Source: DATELY01 sp040513115
GTDB lineage: Bacteria > Pseudomonadota > Gammaproteobacteria > Steroidobacterales > Steroidobacteraceae
Direction: 5' to 3'
DNA length: 10,827 nucleotides
Assembly (NCBI GenBank): GCA_040513115.1
Contig: JBEVDW010000420.1
Coordinates: 1 to 10,827 of the forward strand
Part shown: piece by piece, positions 1-7,923 of the stretch
How positions within the stretch are numbered: the first letter of the stretch is position 1
How the letters are laid out: each line of letters starts with the position of its first letter
Position numbers and translations under genes: made by a program
Notes under the pieces: model-generated
Databases searched by the model: none
Told to the model about the DNA's origin: nothing
The model's input: the letters and a program-made list of their open reading frames with translations, nothing else

Positions 1-1026
1 GAGCGCAACGAGGATGCCCTGTCCGATCGATACTGCATCCGCGCCCATTGCCAATGCCTTGGCGACATCGGCACCCGTACGAATGCCGCCTGAAACCACG
101 AGCTGCACCGTACCGCGCATGTTCAGATCCTCGAGGGCATCCACGGCCTGGCGGAGTGCCGCCAGTGTGGGAATGCCCACGTGCTCGATGAACACGGTTT
201 GCGTGGCTGCAGTGCCGCCTTGCATGCCATCGACGACGACGACATCCGCACCTGCATGCACCGCGAGCTTTACGTCGTTGAACACGCGCGTGGCACCGAC
301 CTTCACGTAGATCGGTTTGCGCCAATCGGTGATCTCGCGCAGCTCGCGAATCTTGATCGCGAGATCATCCGGGCCGGTCCAGTCCGGATGGCGGCAGGCG
401 GAGCGTTGATCGACGCCCTCGGGCAGGGTGCGCATCGCCGCGACACGCGGATTCACTTTCTGTCCGAGCAGCATGCCACCACCGCCGGGCTTCGCACCCT
501 GACCGATGACGATCTCGATGGCATCCGCGCGACGCACGTCGTCCGGATCGAAGCCATAGCGCGAAGGCAGGCACTGATAGACGAGCGTCTTGGACGAATT
601 GCGTTCTTCGGACGTCATGCCGCCATCGCCCGTCGTGGTCGAGGTGCCCAGCTCGGTGGCCGCTCGACCCAACGCTTCTTTCACATTCGCGGATAACGCA
701 CCGAAACTCATGCCGGCGATCGTGATGGGAATGGCCAGCTCGACAGGGTTGCTTGCGTAACGCGTGCCGAGCAGCGTGCGCGTGCTGCACTTCTCACGAT
801 AGCCTTCTAGCGGATAGCGCGACAGCGCGGCGCCGAGAAAAACAAGATCGTCGAAGTGCGGCACGGCGCGCTTGGCGCCGAGACCGCGAATCTCATACAA
901 GCCCGTGGCCGCGGCACGATGCACGTAGTCGATCGTCTTGCGATCCAGCGTCCACGACTCTTCGCGTGACAATGGCTCCGACGGTGCTCCGTGCAGCGAC
1001 GGGCTCTCAATAGGTTTGGTTGGCAT
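1..1026 (-). CDS. mgsC: N-methylglutamate synthase subunit C, FMN-binding glutamate synthase-type (3' end outside window)
   Basis: The frame stays open for 342 codons from ATG at 1026 to the left edge, so the C-terminus is missing. The protein is the FMN/2-oxoglutarate domain of a split glutamate synthase (GlxD/GltB central-domain family). Visible motifs are MSFGALS (106-112), TGDGGMTSEE (132-141), QGAKPGGGG (176-184), VDGMQGGTAATQ (265-276) and SGGIRTGADVAKALAMGADAVSIG-type phosphate/FMN-binding loops (312-335). Relatives are about 440 residues and carry the 3Fe-4S cysteines near the C-terminus, a part that lies beyond the window. In the NMG pathway this cytoplasmic subunit would join methylamine released from gamma-glutamylmethylamide to 2-oxoglutarate and reduce the imine to N-methylglutamate. 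Its start lies 20 bases inside mgsB, implying translational coupling; the ribosome site (TGGAACG) is weak. Family is near certain. The alternative is an ordinary ammonia-dependent GlxD-like synthase; the neighbours favour mgsC. Confidence 0.88.
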   Translation of the reverse strand, partial: MPTKPIESPSLHGAPSEPLSREESWTLDRKTIDYVHRAAATGLYEIRGLGAKRAVPHFDDLVFLGAALSRYPLEGYREKCSTRTLLGTRYASNPVELAIPITIAGMSFGALSANVKEALGRAATELGTSTTTGDGGMTSEERNSSKTLVYQCLPSRYGFDPDDVRRADAIEIVIGQGAKPGGGGMLLGQKVNPRVAAMRTLPEGVDQRSACRHPDWTGPDDLAIKIRELREITDWRKPIYVKVGATRVFNDVKLAVHAGADVVVVDGMQGGTAATQTVFIEHVGIPTLAALRQAVDALEDLNMRGTVQLVVSGGIRTGADVAKALAMGADAVSIGQGILVAL

Positions 1027-1741
1027 CGGCGTTCCAGTGATACAGCGTGCGGGCCGAAGCGACGCGGCGAAACTCTTGGGGCTGATAGTCGAAGCCGGCG
1101 AGCTGCAGAAGGCTCGCCACGGCCTCGAGATCGGATTCCTGCATGGGCTCGAATTGCGCATCGGCGCCCAGCGAGCACACTTCACCGCGCACGTAGATCA
1201 CGGCCTCATACAGTGAATCGCCGAGACCCTCGCCGGCATCGCCGCAGATCAACAGGCGACCGGCTTGCGCCATGAAGGCAGAGAAGTCGCCGACACTGCC
1301 GCCGACGATGACGTCAGCGCCTTTCAACGAGATCGCACAGCGCAACGACGCATCGCCTTCGACGATCAACGTGCCACCGCGTGCCGAAGCCGCCGCGCTC
1401 GTCGAAGCAAAACCGCAGATGCGCACGACGCCCGACATCATGTTCTCGGCAGCGCCCGGTCCGGCGTTGCCACGCACGGTCACACGCGCGTGCTTGTTCA
1501 TGCCGGCGACGTAGTAGCCCGCGTGCCCTTCGACCTCGATGTCGACGGGATACGTGAGTCCGCAGGCAATGGCGTGTGCGCCATCGGGATTCAGGACATG
1601 CACTCGCTGCACGCCCGCATCCGCGGCGTCTTCGTGAAGATAGCGATTCAGCTCGCGCAGCGATGTCGTCTGCAGATCGATGGTTGCTGCCGCAGTTGGC
1701 GGTGCTTCGGCGCGGACCGGTTGCGAGCTCAGATGTGCCAT
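1007..1741 (-). CDS. mgsB: N-methylglutamate synthase subunit B, GXGXG beta-helix domain
   Basis: This 244-residue protein corresponds to the C-terminal right-handed beta-helix (GXGXG/GlxC) domain of glutamate synthase, which links the amidotransferase and FMN sites structurally. Repeated glycine-rich turns run from about residue 64 to 186: EGHAGYYVAGMN (71-82), VRGNAGPGAAENMMSG (89-104), VEGDASLRCAISLKGADVIVG (127-147) and ICGDAGEGLGDSLYEAVIYVRG (165-186). The first 20 or so residues are a Pro/Ala-rich, probably disordered leader. The ATG at 1741 is preceded by a strong AGGAG (1750-1754) at 8-base spacing, which lies inside the 3' end of mgsA. The two genes overlap by 13 bases, and mgsC overlaps the 3' end by 20, so the three subunits are probably made in equal amounts. 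The family has no catalytic residues of its own. The call as mgsB rather than glxC rests on context. Confidence 0.88.
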   Translation of the reverse strand: MAHLSSQPVRAEAPPTAAATIDLQTTSLRELNRYLHEDAADAGVQRVHVLNPDGAHAIACGLTYPVDIEVEGHAGYYVAGMNKHARVTVRGNAGPGAAENMMSGVVRICGFASTSAAASARGGTLIVEGDASLRCAISLKGADVIVGGSVGDFSAFMAQAGRLLICGDAGEGLGDSLYEAVIYVRGEVCSLGADAQFEPMQESDLEAVASLLQLAGFDYQPQEFRRVASARTLYHWNADANQTY

Positions 1742-2625
1742 GTATAGATCTCCTGAGGCTGCGGCTCGAACAGACGCGCGTTACGCACCCCGGGCAAGTG
1801 CGCGAGAGACCGGAACTCCGACGCGATGGCGACATATTCGTCGGTCTCCGCGACGATCGCCGGCTTGCATGCAAAGGCATCGCGCACGATCGCCAGCTCC
1901 GTGTCCGTGCCCATCAGAAAGGTATAGAAACCATCGAGGGCCTCGAAGCCGCGGTGAATTGCGGTTGTGAGATCGTCGCCTTCGCGCAGGCGCCATTCGA
2001 GAAAGCGGCACGCCGCTTCCGTGTCATTGTCCGTTTCGAAGCGAATGCCGAGCGGCTCGAGCATGCGACGCACCATGTACGGGTTTGACAGCGAACCGTT
2101 GTGCACGAGGCAGAAATCGTGACCCGCTGTGAATGGATGCGCATGCGCGGGAGTTACCGCCGATTCGGTTGCCATGCGCGTGTGCGCCACGACATGAGTG
2201 CCGCGTAGATCGCGGAAGCCATAGCGCTCTGCAACCGTCGCGGGTGCACCCGTCTCTTTATAGAGATCGATGGAGTGACCGACGGACAGGACATTCAATC
2301 CGGGCCAGCGGGACTTGATGAGCTTCGTCATCGCCTCCGGATCCGCGCTCGTCGTGAGCACGGCGTGATTGGCGACGACGCGTAGCGAGTGATCTCCCGG
2401 CCATGACGCCGTGAGCTCCTTCAGCATCAAGTCCCAATCGACCGCCTCAGTACCTGCGTAAACGCTCAACTTGAAGCGATCCGCGGCCGTTGGCTCGGTG
2501 AACACAGCCAACCCTGCTGAGTCCGGCCCACGATCCGTCATGCCGATGAGCATGGGCACGGCCAGTTCGCCGAGGCGATCGCGCCACTCGGGTTTCTTGA
2601 TGAGCAGTCCGACGATTCCACACAT
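1729..2625 (-). CDS. mgsA: N-methylglutamate synthase subunit A, class II glutamine amidotransferase-type
   Basis: A 298-residue Ntn-hydrolase amidotransferase (GlxB/GltB N-terminal class). It starts MCGIVG, so Cys2 becomes the N-terminal nucleophile after Met removal. Other active-site signatures are DRGPDSAG (31-38), AHTRMATES (147-155, with the substrate-binding Arg150), HNGSLSN (175-181, oxyanion Asn176/Gly177) and ETDNDTE (197-203). In ordinary glutamate synthase this domain releases ammonia from glutamine. In the NMG pathway it is expected to cleave gamma-glutamylmethylamide and channel methylamine to the FMN subunit. The ATG at 2625 has AGGA (2635-2638) at good spacing. It is the first gene after the 105-base gap that follows gmaS, and it overlaps mgsB by 13 bases. 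PurF or asparagine synthetase is unlikely: the protein stands alone without a PRTase or synthetase domain and is followed by GlxC/GlxD-type partners. (The symbol mgsA also denotes methylglyoxal synthase, which this is not.). Confidence 0.88.
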   Translation of the reverse strand: MCGIVGLLIKKPEWRDRLGELAVPMLIGMTDRGPDSAGLAVFTEPTAADRFKLSVYAGTEAVDWDLMLKELTASWPGDHSLRVVANHAVLTTSADPEAMTKLIKSRWPGLNVLSVGHSIDLYKETGAPATVAERYGFRDLRGTHVVAHTRMATESAVTPAHAHPFTAGHDFCLVHNGSLSNPYMVRRMLEPLGIRFETDNDTEAACRFLEWRLREGDDLTTAIHRGFEALDGFYTFLMGTDTELAIVRDAFACKPAIVAETDEYVAIASEFRSLAHLPGVRNARLFEPQPQEIYTWHI

Positions 2626-2654
2626 TGATTTCGTTCCTGCTTGGCCTACTAGCT

Positions 2655-2726
2655 AGCTGGTCAACTGGTCGGCTGGCCAGAAAGGGGTTGGCTCTGTCCA
2701 GCCGACCAGTTGACCAACCGACCAGT
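2655..2726. repeat. 8-base-period CTGGTC motif runs in both orientations
   Basis: The arms of the hairpin are themselves periodic. At 2655-2678 three consecutive octamers read AGCTGGTC, AACTGGTC, GGCTGGCC. At 2698-2726 the opposite strand carries about four octamers of the same CTGGT-type motif (forward: CCAGCCG, ACCAGTTG, ACCAACCG, ACCAGTGG). The composition does not resemble the flanking codons. The element looks like a short degenerate tandem repeat duplicated in inverted orientation. Confidence 0.7.
2658..2716. repeat. Perfect 19-bp inverted repeat (hairpin) between gmaS and mgsA
   Basis: The arms 2658-2676 (TGGTCAACTGGTCGGCTGG) and 2698-2716 are exact reverse complements separated by 21 bases. 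In the leftward transcript the hairpin begins 14 bases after the gmaS stop and ends about 20 bases before the mgsA ribosome site. No U-run follows on the transcript side, so it does not look like an intrinsic terminator. It could protect the upstream mRNA from 3' decay, mark a processing site, or be a dispersed intergenic repeat. The symmetry is read directly; the role is inference. Confidence 0.85.
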
Positions 2727-2730
2727 GGGC

Positions 2731-4065
2731 CTAGAAAAACTCCAAATACCGTTTGCTCTCCCAATCCGACACATGCCGTGAGTACTCCACCCACTCCATG
2801 CGCTTGAGGTCGATGAACTCCCTGGACAGCCCCTCGCCTAGCGCCGCGCAGATGACTTCATCGCGTTCGAGCTCGCCGATGGCCTCGTGCAAGCTCTGCG
2901 GCAGCAGACCGATGCCACTGTCCTGCAACTGTTGGCTCGACATCTCATAGAGATTGCTGTTGTTCGGCTTGCCCGGATCGAGCTTCCGTTCGATGCCATC
3001 CATGCCTGCGGCAACGATCGCCGCGGTTGCAAGATATGGATTCACGCCGGAATCCGGCAGGCGTAACTCGAGACGTCCGCCAGGAATACGCACACACGCC
3101 GTGCGATTGTTATCGCCGTAAGCGACGTACGCGGGTGCCCACGTCGCACCCGACAGCGCGCGCCCAACCACCAGCCGCTTGTACGAATTCACGGTTGGAG
3201 CACACACCGCAGCCAGCGCGCGTGCATGCGCCAGCACGCCGCCGAGAAAGTGATACGCCATCGGCGACAGGCTCAAACCGTTCGCATCCTGTGCGTCGTA
3301 GAACAGGTTCTTCGTGCGCTCATCGCCCATCGAGATGTGAAAGTGAGCACCGCTGCCCGTGCGGCTGGAGAACGGCTTCGGCATGAAGCTCGCGATCATG
3401 CCGTGCGCGCGGGCGATCTCGCTGGCGGCCATCTTCACGAAGATGAAGTTGTCCGCCGTCTTCAGTGCATCCGCATACGTGAAGTTTACTTCGAACTGGC
3501 CGTTCGCATCCTCATGATCGATCTGATACACGTCGATGCCGACGCCGCGTAACGACGTCACCATCTGATCGAGAAATGCGCTTGCACGCGACAGGCCCTT
3601 GTAGTCGTAGCACGGCTTTTCCAGATCGTCGGTGGGATCGTGCGGACCCAGGCTTGAATCTGCGCGCCGTGACAGCAGCATGAACTCCGGTTCGATGCCC
3701 GTGTAGAGCGTGAGACCTTGCGCGGCGAGCTTGTCGAGCTGCCGCGTCAACGCCACGCGAGAGCAATACGGATACGGTTTGCCTTGCACGTGGCCGTTGC
3801 AGACGATGCGCGCATACCCCGGCATCCATGGCACGGCAGTCAACGTGGCGAGATCGCCGATGGCCATGTAATCCGGCCCGTGCGGCCCCATGCCGAAACC
3901 CCAGAGGGCAAAGCCTGCGAAACCCGCGCCGTCTGTCAGCACCATCTCGAGATGCTCGACGGGCACGGCTTTGGCTTTGGCAACGCCATGGATGTCGACG
4001 AACTGAGCGAGCACGAAGCGAATCTCGTGCTTGCGCAGAAACTCCTGCGCCTGCAAGGCATTCAT
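2731..4065 (-). CDS. gmaS: Gamma-glutamylmethylamide synthetase (glutamine synthetase family)
   Basis: A 444-residue glutamine-synthetase-fold ligase, expected to make gamma-glutamylmethylamide from glutamate, methylamine and ATP. The N-terminal beta-grasp region (about 1-100) is followed by the catalytic domain. Metal and substrate motifs are intact: GIEPEFML (123-130), EDANGQFEVNF (185-195), GSGAHFHIS (237-245), NSYKRL (293-298), NNRTACVRIP (319-328) and RLELRLPDSGVNPYL (331-345). The C-terminus has MEWVEYSRHVSDWE (423-436). EDANGQFE and MEWVEY are, as I recall, the conserved stretches used to design gmaS survey primers. That and the mgd/mgs neighbours favour GmaS over a type III or GlnT glutamine synthetase. 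The ATG at 4065 forms an ATGA overlap with the mgdD stop and has GGGGAG (4071-4076) 5 bases upstream. The stop is TAG at 2731-2733. No truncation or frameshift is visible. Substrate choice cannot be proven from motifs alone. Confidence 0.88.
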   Translation of the reverse strand: MNALQAQEFLRKHEIRFVLAQFVDIHGVAKAKAVPVEHLEMVLTDGAGFAGFALWGFGMGPHGPDYMAIGDLATLTAVPWMPGYARIVCNGHVQGKPYPYCSRVALTRQLDKLAAQGLTLYTGIEPEFMLLSRRADSSLGPHDPTDDLEKPCYDYKGLSRASAFLDQMVTSLRGVGIDVYQIDHEDANGQFEVNFTYADALKTADNFIFVKMAASEIARAHGMIASFMPKPFSSRTGSGAHFHISMGDERTKNLFYDAQDANGLSLSPMAYHFLGGVLAHARALAAVCAPTVNSYKRLVVGRALSGATWAPAYVAYGDNNRTACVRIPGGRLELRLPDSGVNPYLATAAIVAAGMDGIERKLDPGKPNNSNLYEMSSQQLQDSGIGLLPQSLHEAIGELERDEVICAALGEGLSREFIDLKRMEWVEYSRHVSDWESKRYLEFF

Positions 4066-4763
4066 GAATTCTCCCCGAGCGCGATGCGCTCTGTCGTGCG
4101 CGGCAGCTGCGGCGGCGCCGCGAGTTGCTCGAGCCCCAAGATGGCCCCCGAGTGGTGTGCGATCACGTCATTGAGAGTGGTCCACAAATAAGCACCGAAG
4201 CTGGGATCGCACCAGATCCGGTAGCGGCGTCGAGCGCCGTCGAATTGGGGCATGACGAGCACGGCAACGCCGGCAATCAGCGTCAGGATCGCATGGCCTG
4301 GCTGAGCCTTCAGGCTCGCGAAGTCGATGTTGCAGACTTCCGCCAGCGCGCTCGCGGCGCGCACGCCGCCGAGAACGAACTCGCTGTCTTCGCGTGGTAC
4401 GGGGTAGACGCCCGGGATTTCGGTCTGTAGTTGCGCAGACAGTTGAGCGATGAGTGGCGCATCGCCGTCTTCTTCCAGAAGGAATTCGGCATTGCCGAGT
4501 CGCGCGATCACGCTCCACTGATCGCTCGTCGCTACGAGCTCACGCCAGGTGTTGGGGCGCGCCGGCGCCTCGATGCTCTGCAGCTGCAGCCAACCGGCCG
4601 CGGCTGGACCTTTCAGCCCAATCCGCGGCAGGTGCGAGACATCCGCGAGCCAGAGATCCGCATGTGCGAGTGCTGGATACGAAAGCACGGTGGTGATGCC
4701 GGCCATGCCGACACAATGAGCCCTTGCTCGCAGGTGCAAGGCTTCTTGCGCGGTCTGTCTCAT
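4062..4763 (-). CDS. mgdD: N-methylglutamate dehydrogenase subunit D (sarcosine oxidase gamma-type)
   Basis: A 233-residue protein with the layout of heterotetrameric sarcosine oxidase gamma subunits (SoxG). The N-terminal half has the LWLADVSHLPRIGLKGPAAAGWL segment (37-59), which resembles the GcvT/YgfZ-like fold; the C-terminal half has YRIWCDPSFGAYLWTTLND (180-198). The gamma subunit is small and divergent and is not known to bind its own cofactor; it completes the tetramer beside the alpha subunit's folate domain. The ATG at 4763 makes an ATGA overlap with mgdC and has GGAGG 4 bases upstream; its stop overlaps the gmaS start in the same way. Gamma subunits are poorly conserved, so position between the alpha subunit and gmaS carries much of the weight. 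No signal peptide is seen; it should be cytoplasmic. Confidence 0.82.
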   Translation of the reverse strand: MRQTAQEALHLRARAHCVGMAGITTVLSYPALAHADLWLADVSHLPRIGLKGPAAAGWLQLQSIEAPARPNTWRELVATSDQWSVIARLGNAEFLLEEDGDAPLIAQLSAQLQTEIPGVYPVPREDSEFVLGGVRAASALAEVCNIDFASLKAQPGHAILTLIAGVAVLVMPQFDGARRRYRIWCDPSFGAYLWTTLNDVIAHHSGAILGLEQLAAPPQLPRTTERIALGENS

Positions 4764-7654
4764 GCTGCCTCCGACCGCACCTGGCGACGGGTGTCCGCGT
4801 CATGAAACGGCGTGGGCACGATCTCCGCGCTCGCCATGCGGCCGTCGCTGAGTCGCACGCGGACTTTCGTCCCGACTTGCGCGAGCGCAGGCTTGAGCAT
4901 CGCCAGTGCGATCAGTTTGCCCACGGCCTGCGAGCGCGCCACGCTCGTGACGCGCCCCGCGATCGCACCGTCGTCGATGATGAGATGCGATTCGCGCACG
5001 GCCGCGGTGTCATCTTCGAACGCCAGACCTGACAACAGTTGCCTGGGCTCGCGCTGTTGCAGGATGCGCAGGCTGCGTTGGCCGACGAAGAAGGGCTTGT
5101 TCATTTTGACGGTCCAAGCGGCGCGTGCTTCGAAGGGATTGGTCAAGCCATCGGTATCCTGTCCGATGATGAAGTGCCCCTTCTCGAGCCGGAGCACGCG
5201 CTGCGCTTCGACGCCGAACGCGCTGATCGAGTACTCGCGCCCTTCATGCATCAGCGCCTTCCAGACGTGGGCCGCCTGGCTGTGCGGCACATGCAACTCG
5301 TAGCCGAGCTCGCTGACGAAGCCGACGCGAAGAATCGTTGCGCGAACGCCCGCAACCTGGGCCTCACGAGCGGCGAGAAAGGGAAAGCTCTGTTCGGAAA
5401 CGTCGATGCCAGTCAGTGCCTTCAGCAAGTCGCGGCTCGCAGGACCCGCGACATTCATCGCTGAGCGATGGCCTGTCACGTTCACCAAGGCGCAATCGAG
5501 CCGCCAGAGGGCGGCCAGCCGCAGCAGCTCGCGGTAGACCGTGGCGGAGTTGCCTGTGGTAGTCGTGAAGTAGAACCTGGCTTCGGACAGTCGCGCGACG
5601 ACGCCGTCATCGACGATCGTGCCGGCTTCATCGAGCAGCAATGCATAGCGCGTCGTGCCGACCTTCATCGTCGAGTACACACCGGCATACGCGCGATCGA
5701 GAAACAGACCGGCATCGCTGCCGTGAATCTCGATCTTGCCCAGCGTGCTCACATCGATGATGCCGACCGAGTGACGCACCGCCGCTACTTCCGCAGCGAT
5801 CGCCTGCTCACGCGATACGTTCGGCCGCGTGTAGTACTCAGGTCGCTGCCATTGTCCGGCGAGCATCCATTGCGCACCGAGAGTCACGTGCTGAGCTTGG
5901 AGCGGCGTCGTGCGATGGGCTTGGAAGCCGCGGCCCGCCAGATGCTTGAGCGGTACGGGATGCACCATCGGCCGTGCCGTGGTGAGCCCGATCCGTTGCA
6001 GGGGTTCACCCCGCCACGCACCGAGCACGCGCGCCGCATTGAAGTTCGAATGCTTGCCCTGCGACGGACCCATGCCCACCGTGCTGTAGCGCTTCAGCAG
6101 CTCGATGCTGTCGAAGCCTTCGCGCGCGGCGTGCTGCAGATCCTTCACCTGCAGGTCTTCATCGAAATCGATGAAGTCCTTGCCATCGGGATGCGCGGCG
6201 ATCGCTGGCAACGCGCTGCGCTGCTCGCGCGCCGGGCCCGCATCGATATCGGCACTCAGGCCCGCGTGAACCGCCGCGAGCTTGCCAGCATGTTCGCCGT
6301 CCAGGAGTTTTGCATCCAGGCCGAAGATACCGTTCGCACGGCCCGCGACGAACAAGCCATCGGGCGGATCTTCCGGACTGTGTTGCTGTGCGCGGTCGTC
6401 GAAGTGCACGTATCCGCCTGCCTGCAGGTACAGCTGCAGCGCCGGTGTGCTGCCATGACTCATCAGCAGCGCATCGCATTCCATCCAGGTGGCCGTGGGT
6501 GCGTCCACATGCGAGCTCAAGCTTGGCTTCACGAGCACCCGCTGGATGGCCTCATTGCGGCCGGCGCGCGCTTCGATGATCGTGAGTCCACGCTCGACCT
6601 TCACTCCGCGCCGCGTCAGACGTTCGAGGAACTGCGGCTCGCGATTGCTGGTGCGGGTGTCGATCAACTGCGTCACGCGCACGTTGTGCGCCAGCAGATC
6701 GAGCGCCGCCGCATAGCCGTCGTCATTGCAGGTGTAGATCGCGAGGTCGCGCCCAACGGCAACGCCATGTCGGTACAGCAAGCGCTGCGCAGCCGATGCC
6801 TGCAAGATGCCAGGCAGATCGTTGTTGCGAAAGATGGCGGGCAAATCGATCGCGCCAGTCGCGAGGACCGTCGCACGCGTGCGCACCTTGGTCATGCGCG
6901 TCGGTTCCACCACAGCCACCCAGTGATCGGCGTAGTAGCCCGCTGCATACGCATCCGTGAGCACTTCGATTCGTGGGTGCAGATGCACTCGTTGCATGAG
7001 CGCATGTGTAATGTCCTGCCGCTCGGGCCGGCCCATGCAGCTCCACAAACCACTGCCGCCCAGTCGCGGCGACTCTTCGACCAGCAGCACGCGCGCGCCG
7101 GCATCGGCAGCGGCCAACGCCGCACTCAAACCGGACGGGCCGCCCCCGATGACCAGCACATCGCAGAACGCATAGCGCTTCGGCGTACGCACGCGCGGCA
7201 CTGCCATCGGAATGTAGCCGAGGCCGGACATGCGCCTGAACATCCATTCCCAACGCGCCGCGTTGCGCTTCGAGTGGAATGCCTTGTAGTAGAACCCGAC
7301 CGGCAGGAAGCGTGCGAAGCGGTCGAGCACCCGGCCGCGATCGTGTGCAAGCCCGCCGACCGTGTTCACGGCGAAGGCTTCGATGCCCGCCGACAGCGCT
7401 GTCACGTCCGCGCGGACGTTCGGCACGGCGCCGAGCTGCAACAACGCATTCACGTCGTGATTGGCGAACGAGTGGATGCCGCGCGGACGGTGATACTTGA
7501 AGCTGCGGCCGAGCGTCATCACGCCAGCCGCTGCCAGCGCCGATGAGATCGTGTCGCCCGCGAAGCCCTGATAGCGCTTGCCTTCGAAGCTGAACGCGAG
7601 CGGCCGCGTACGATCGATCCACTCGCCTGGTACGGCCGGCAGGCGATACATCAT
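4760..7654 (-). CDS. mgdC: N-methylglutamate dehydrogenase subunit C (sarcosine oxidase alpha-type)
   Basis: A 964-residue large subunit with the full alpha-subunit (SoxA) order. A ferredoxin-like N-terminal fold (about 15-100, with FAGDTISSALAAAGV) lacks a cysteine cluster, as in the family. A Rossmann dinucleotide site follows, VIGGGPSGLSAALAAADAGARVLLVEE (168-194), then a second part of the pyridine-nucleotide module (about 260-460, ending VAGRANGIFGLDAKLLDGEHAG). Next are the conserved linker KRYSTVGMGPSQGKHSN (521-537) and a C-terminal GcvT-like aminomethyltransferase region (about 590-950), with DVSTLGKIEIHG (634-645) and RLEKGHFIIGQDTDG (822-836). This last region should bind tetrahydrofolate and take the C1 unit as methylene-H4F or release formaldehyde. 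The ATG at 7654 overlaps the mgdB stop as ATGA and has GGAG (7663-7666) upstream. The next codon is also ATG, so the start is uncertain by one residue. Confidence 0.9.
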   Translation of the reverse strand: MMYRLPAVPGEWIDRTRPLAFSFEGKRYQGFAGDTISSALAAAGVMTLGRSFKYHRPRGIHSFANHDVNALLQLGAVPNVRADVTALSAGIEAFAVNTVGGLAHDRGRVLDRFARFLPVGFYYKAFHSKRNAARWEWMFRRMSGLGYIPMAVPRVRTPKRYAFCDVLVIGGGPSGLSAALAAADAGARVLLVEESPRLGGSGLWSCMGRPERQDITHALMQRVHLHPRIEVLTDAYAAGYYADHWVAVVEPTRMTKVRTRATVLATGAIDLPAIFRNNDLPGILQASAAQRLLYRHGVAVGRDLAIYTCNDDGYAAALDLLAHNVRVTQLIDTRTSNREPQFLERLTRRGVKVERGLTIIEARAGRNEAIQRVLVKPSLSSHVDAPTATWMECDALLMSHGSTPALQLYLQAGGYVHFDDRAQQHSPEDPPDGLFVAGRANGIFGLDAKLLDGEHAGKLAAVHAGLSADIDAGPAREQRSALPAIAAHPDGKDFIDFDEDLQVKDLQHAAREGFDSIELLKRYSTVGMGPSQGKHSNFNAARVLGAWRGEPLQRIGLTTARPMVHPVPLKHLAGRGFQAHRTTPLQAQHVTLGAQWMLAGQWQRPEYYTRPNVSREQAIAAEVAAVRHSVGIIDVSTLGKIEIHGSDAGLFLDRAYAGVYSTMKVGTTRYALLLDEAGTIVDDGVVARLSEARFYFTTTTGNSATVYRELLRLAALWRLDCALVNVTGHRSAMNVAGPASRDLLKALTGIDVSEQSFPFLAAREAQVAGVRATILRVGFVSELGYELHVPHSQAAHVWKALMHEGREYSISAFGVEAQRVLRLEKGHFIIGQDTDGLTNPFEARAAWTVKMNKPFFVGQRSLRILQQREPRQLLSGLAFEDDTAAVRESHLIIDDGAIAGRVTSVARSQAVGKLIALAMLKPALAQVGTKVRVRLSDGRMASAEIVPTPFHDADTRRQVRSEAA

Positions 7655-7923
7655 CGTGCCGACTCCATCGCAATCGCGTCGGAAGCCAGTGTCTCGATGA
7701 CTTCATCGGTCGCTGTATGCCGCCGCACGATGAACCAATAGCCGGAGGCGATGTGACACCACCACTCCTGCTTCACGCCCAGCGCGCCTGTGCGATTGAA
7801 CACGTAGTCCGCCCACTGCACATCCGTGCACGAATCCGGATCCGGCATCGCGCGCACCTCGCCGCCATAGGCGAACTCGGAGATGGGACGCGTACCGTTG
7901 AGCGGACAGGTCAGGAGCTTCAT
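7651..7923 (-). CDS. mgdB: N-methylglutamate dehydrogenase subunit B (sarcosine oxidase delta-type)
   Basis: A 90-residue SoxD-family delta subunit starting MKLLTCPLNGTRPISEFAYGGE. The frame is open back to 8085, but the ATG at 7923 matches the family N-terminus. It shares one base with the mgdA TGA (TGATG), whereas the longer version would lie deep inside mgdA. The family usually has a zinc knuckle, starting CPYCG near the N-terminus and completed by His/Cys near WVHSHGCRRWF. Here Cys6 remains, but the second Cys position is Asn9, and the later segment reads WWCHIASGYWF (54-64), so the zinc site is apparently incomplete. My memory of delta subunits from NMG clusters is that they often look like this (CPxNG, YWFI), which would support mgdB over sarcosine oxidase soxD. 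The subunit is structural, packing against alpha. Confidence 0.85.
   Translation of the reverse strand: MKLLTCPLNGTRPISEFAYGGEVRAMPDPDSCTDVQWADYVFNRTGALGVKQEWWCHIASGYWFIVRRHTATDEVIETLASDAIAMESAR

Noticed and set aside
1..2625. Ordinary NADPH glutamate synthase or a glxABCD-type cluster
   Set aside because: There is no small NADPH subunit (GltD) and no GlxA-type AraC/amidotransferase regulator in view. The subunits are split in the MgsABC way and follow a GmaS-like ligase and a SoxBDAG-type oxidase.
2658..2716. The hairpin as a rho-independent terminator after gmaS
   Set aside because: The transcript has no U-run after the stem, and mgsABC downstream has no promoter that I could recognise, so readthrough is more likely than termination.
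2447..2794. A minus-strand frame of about 115 codons spanning the gmaS-mgsA gap
   Set aside because: It overlaps the ends of two certain genes in another frame, and its sequence is mostly translated hairpin repeat. The gap holds no real gene.
5468..7546. A 692-codon open frame on the + strand opposite mgdC
   Set aside because: It is fully antisense to a gene with clear family motifs throughout. Its translation is Arg/His-rich with no recognisable domain. Long antisense frames like this are a common by-product of GC-rich codon use.
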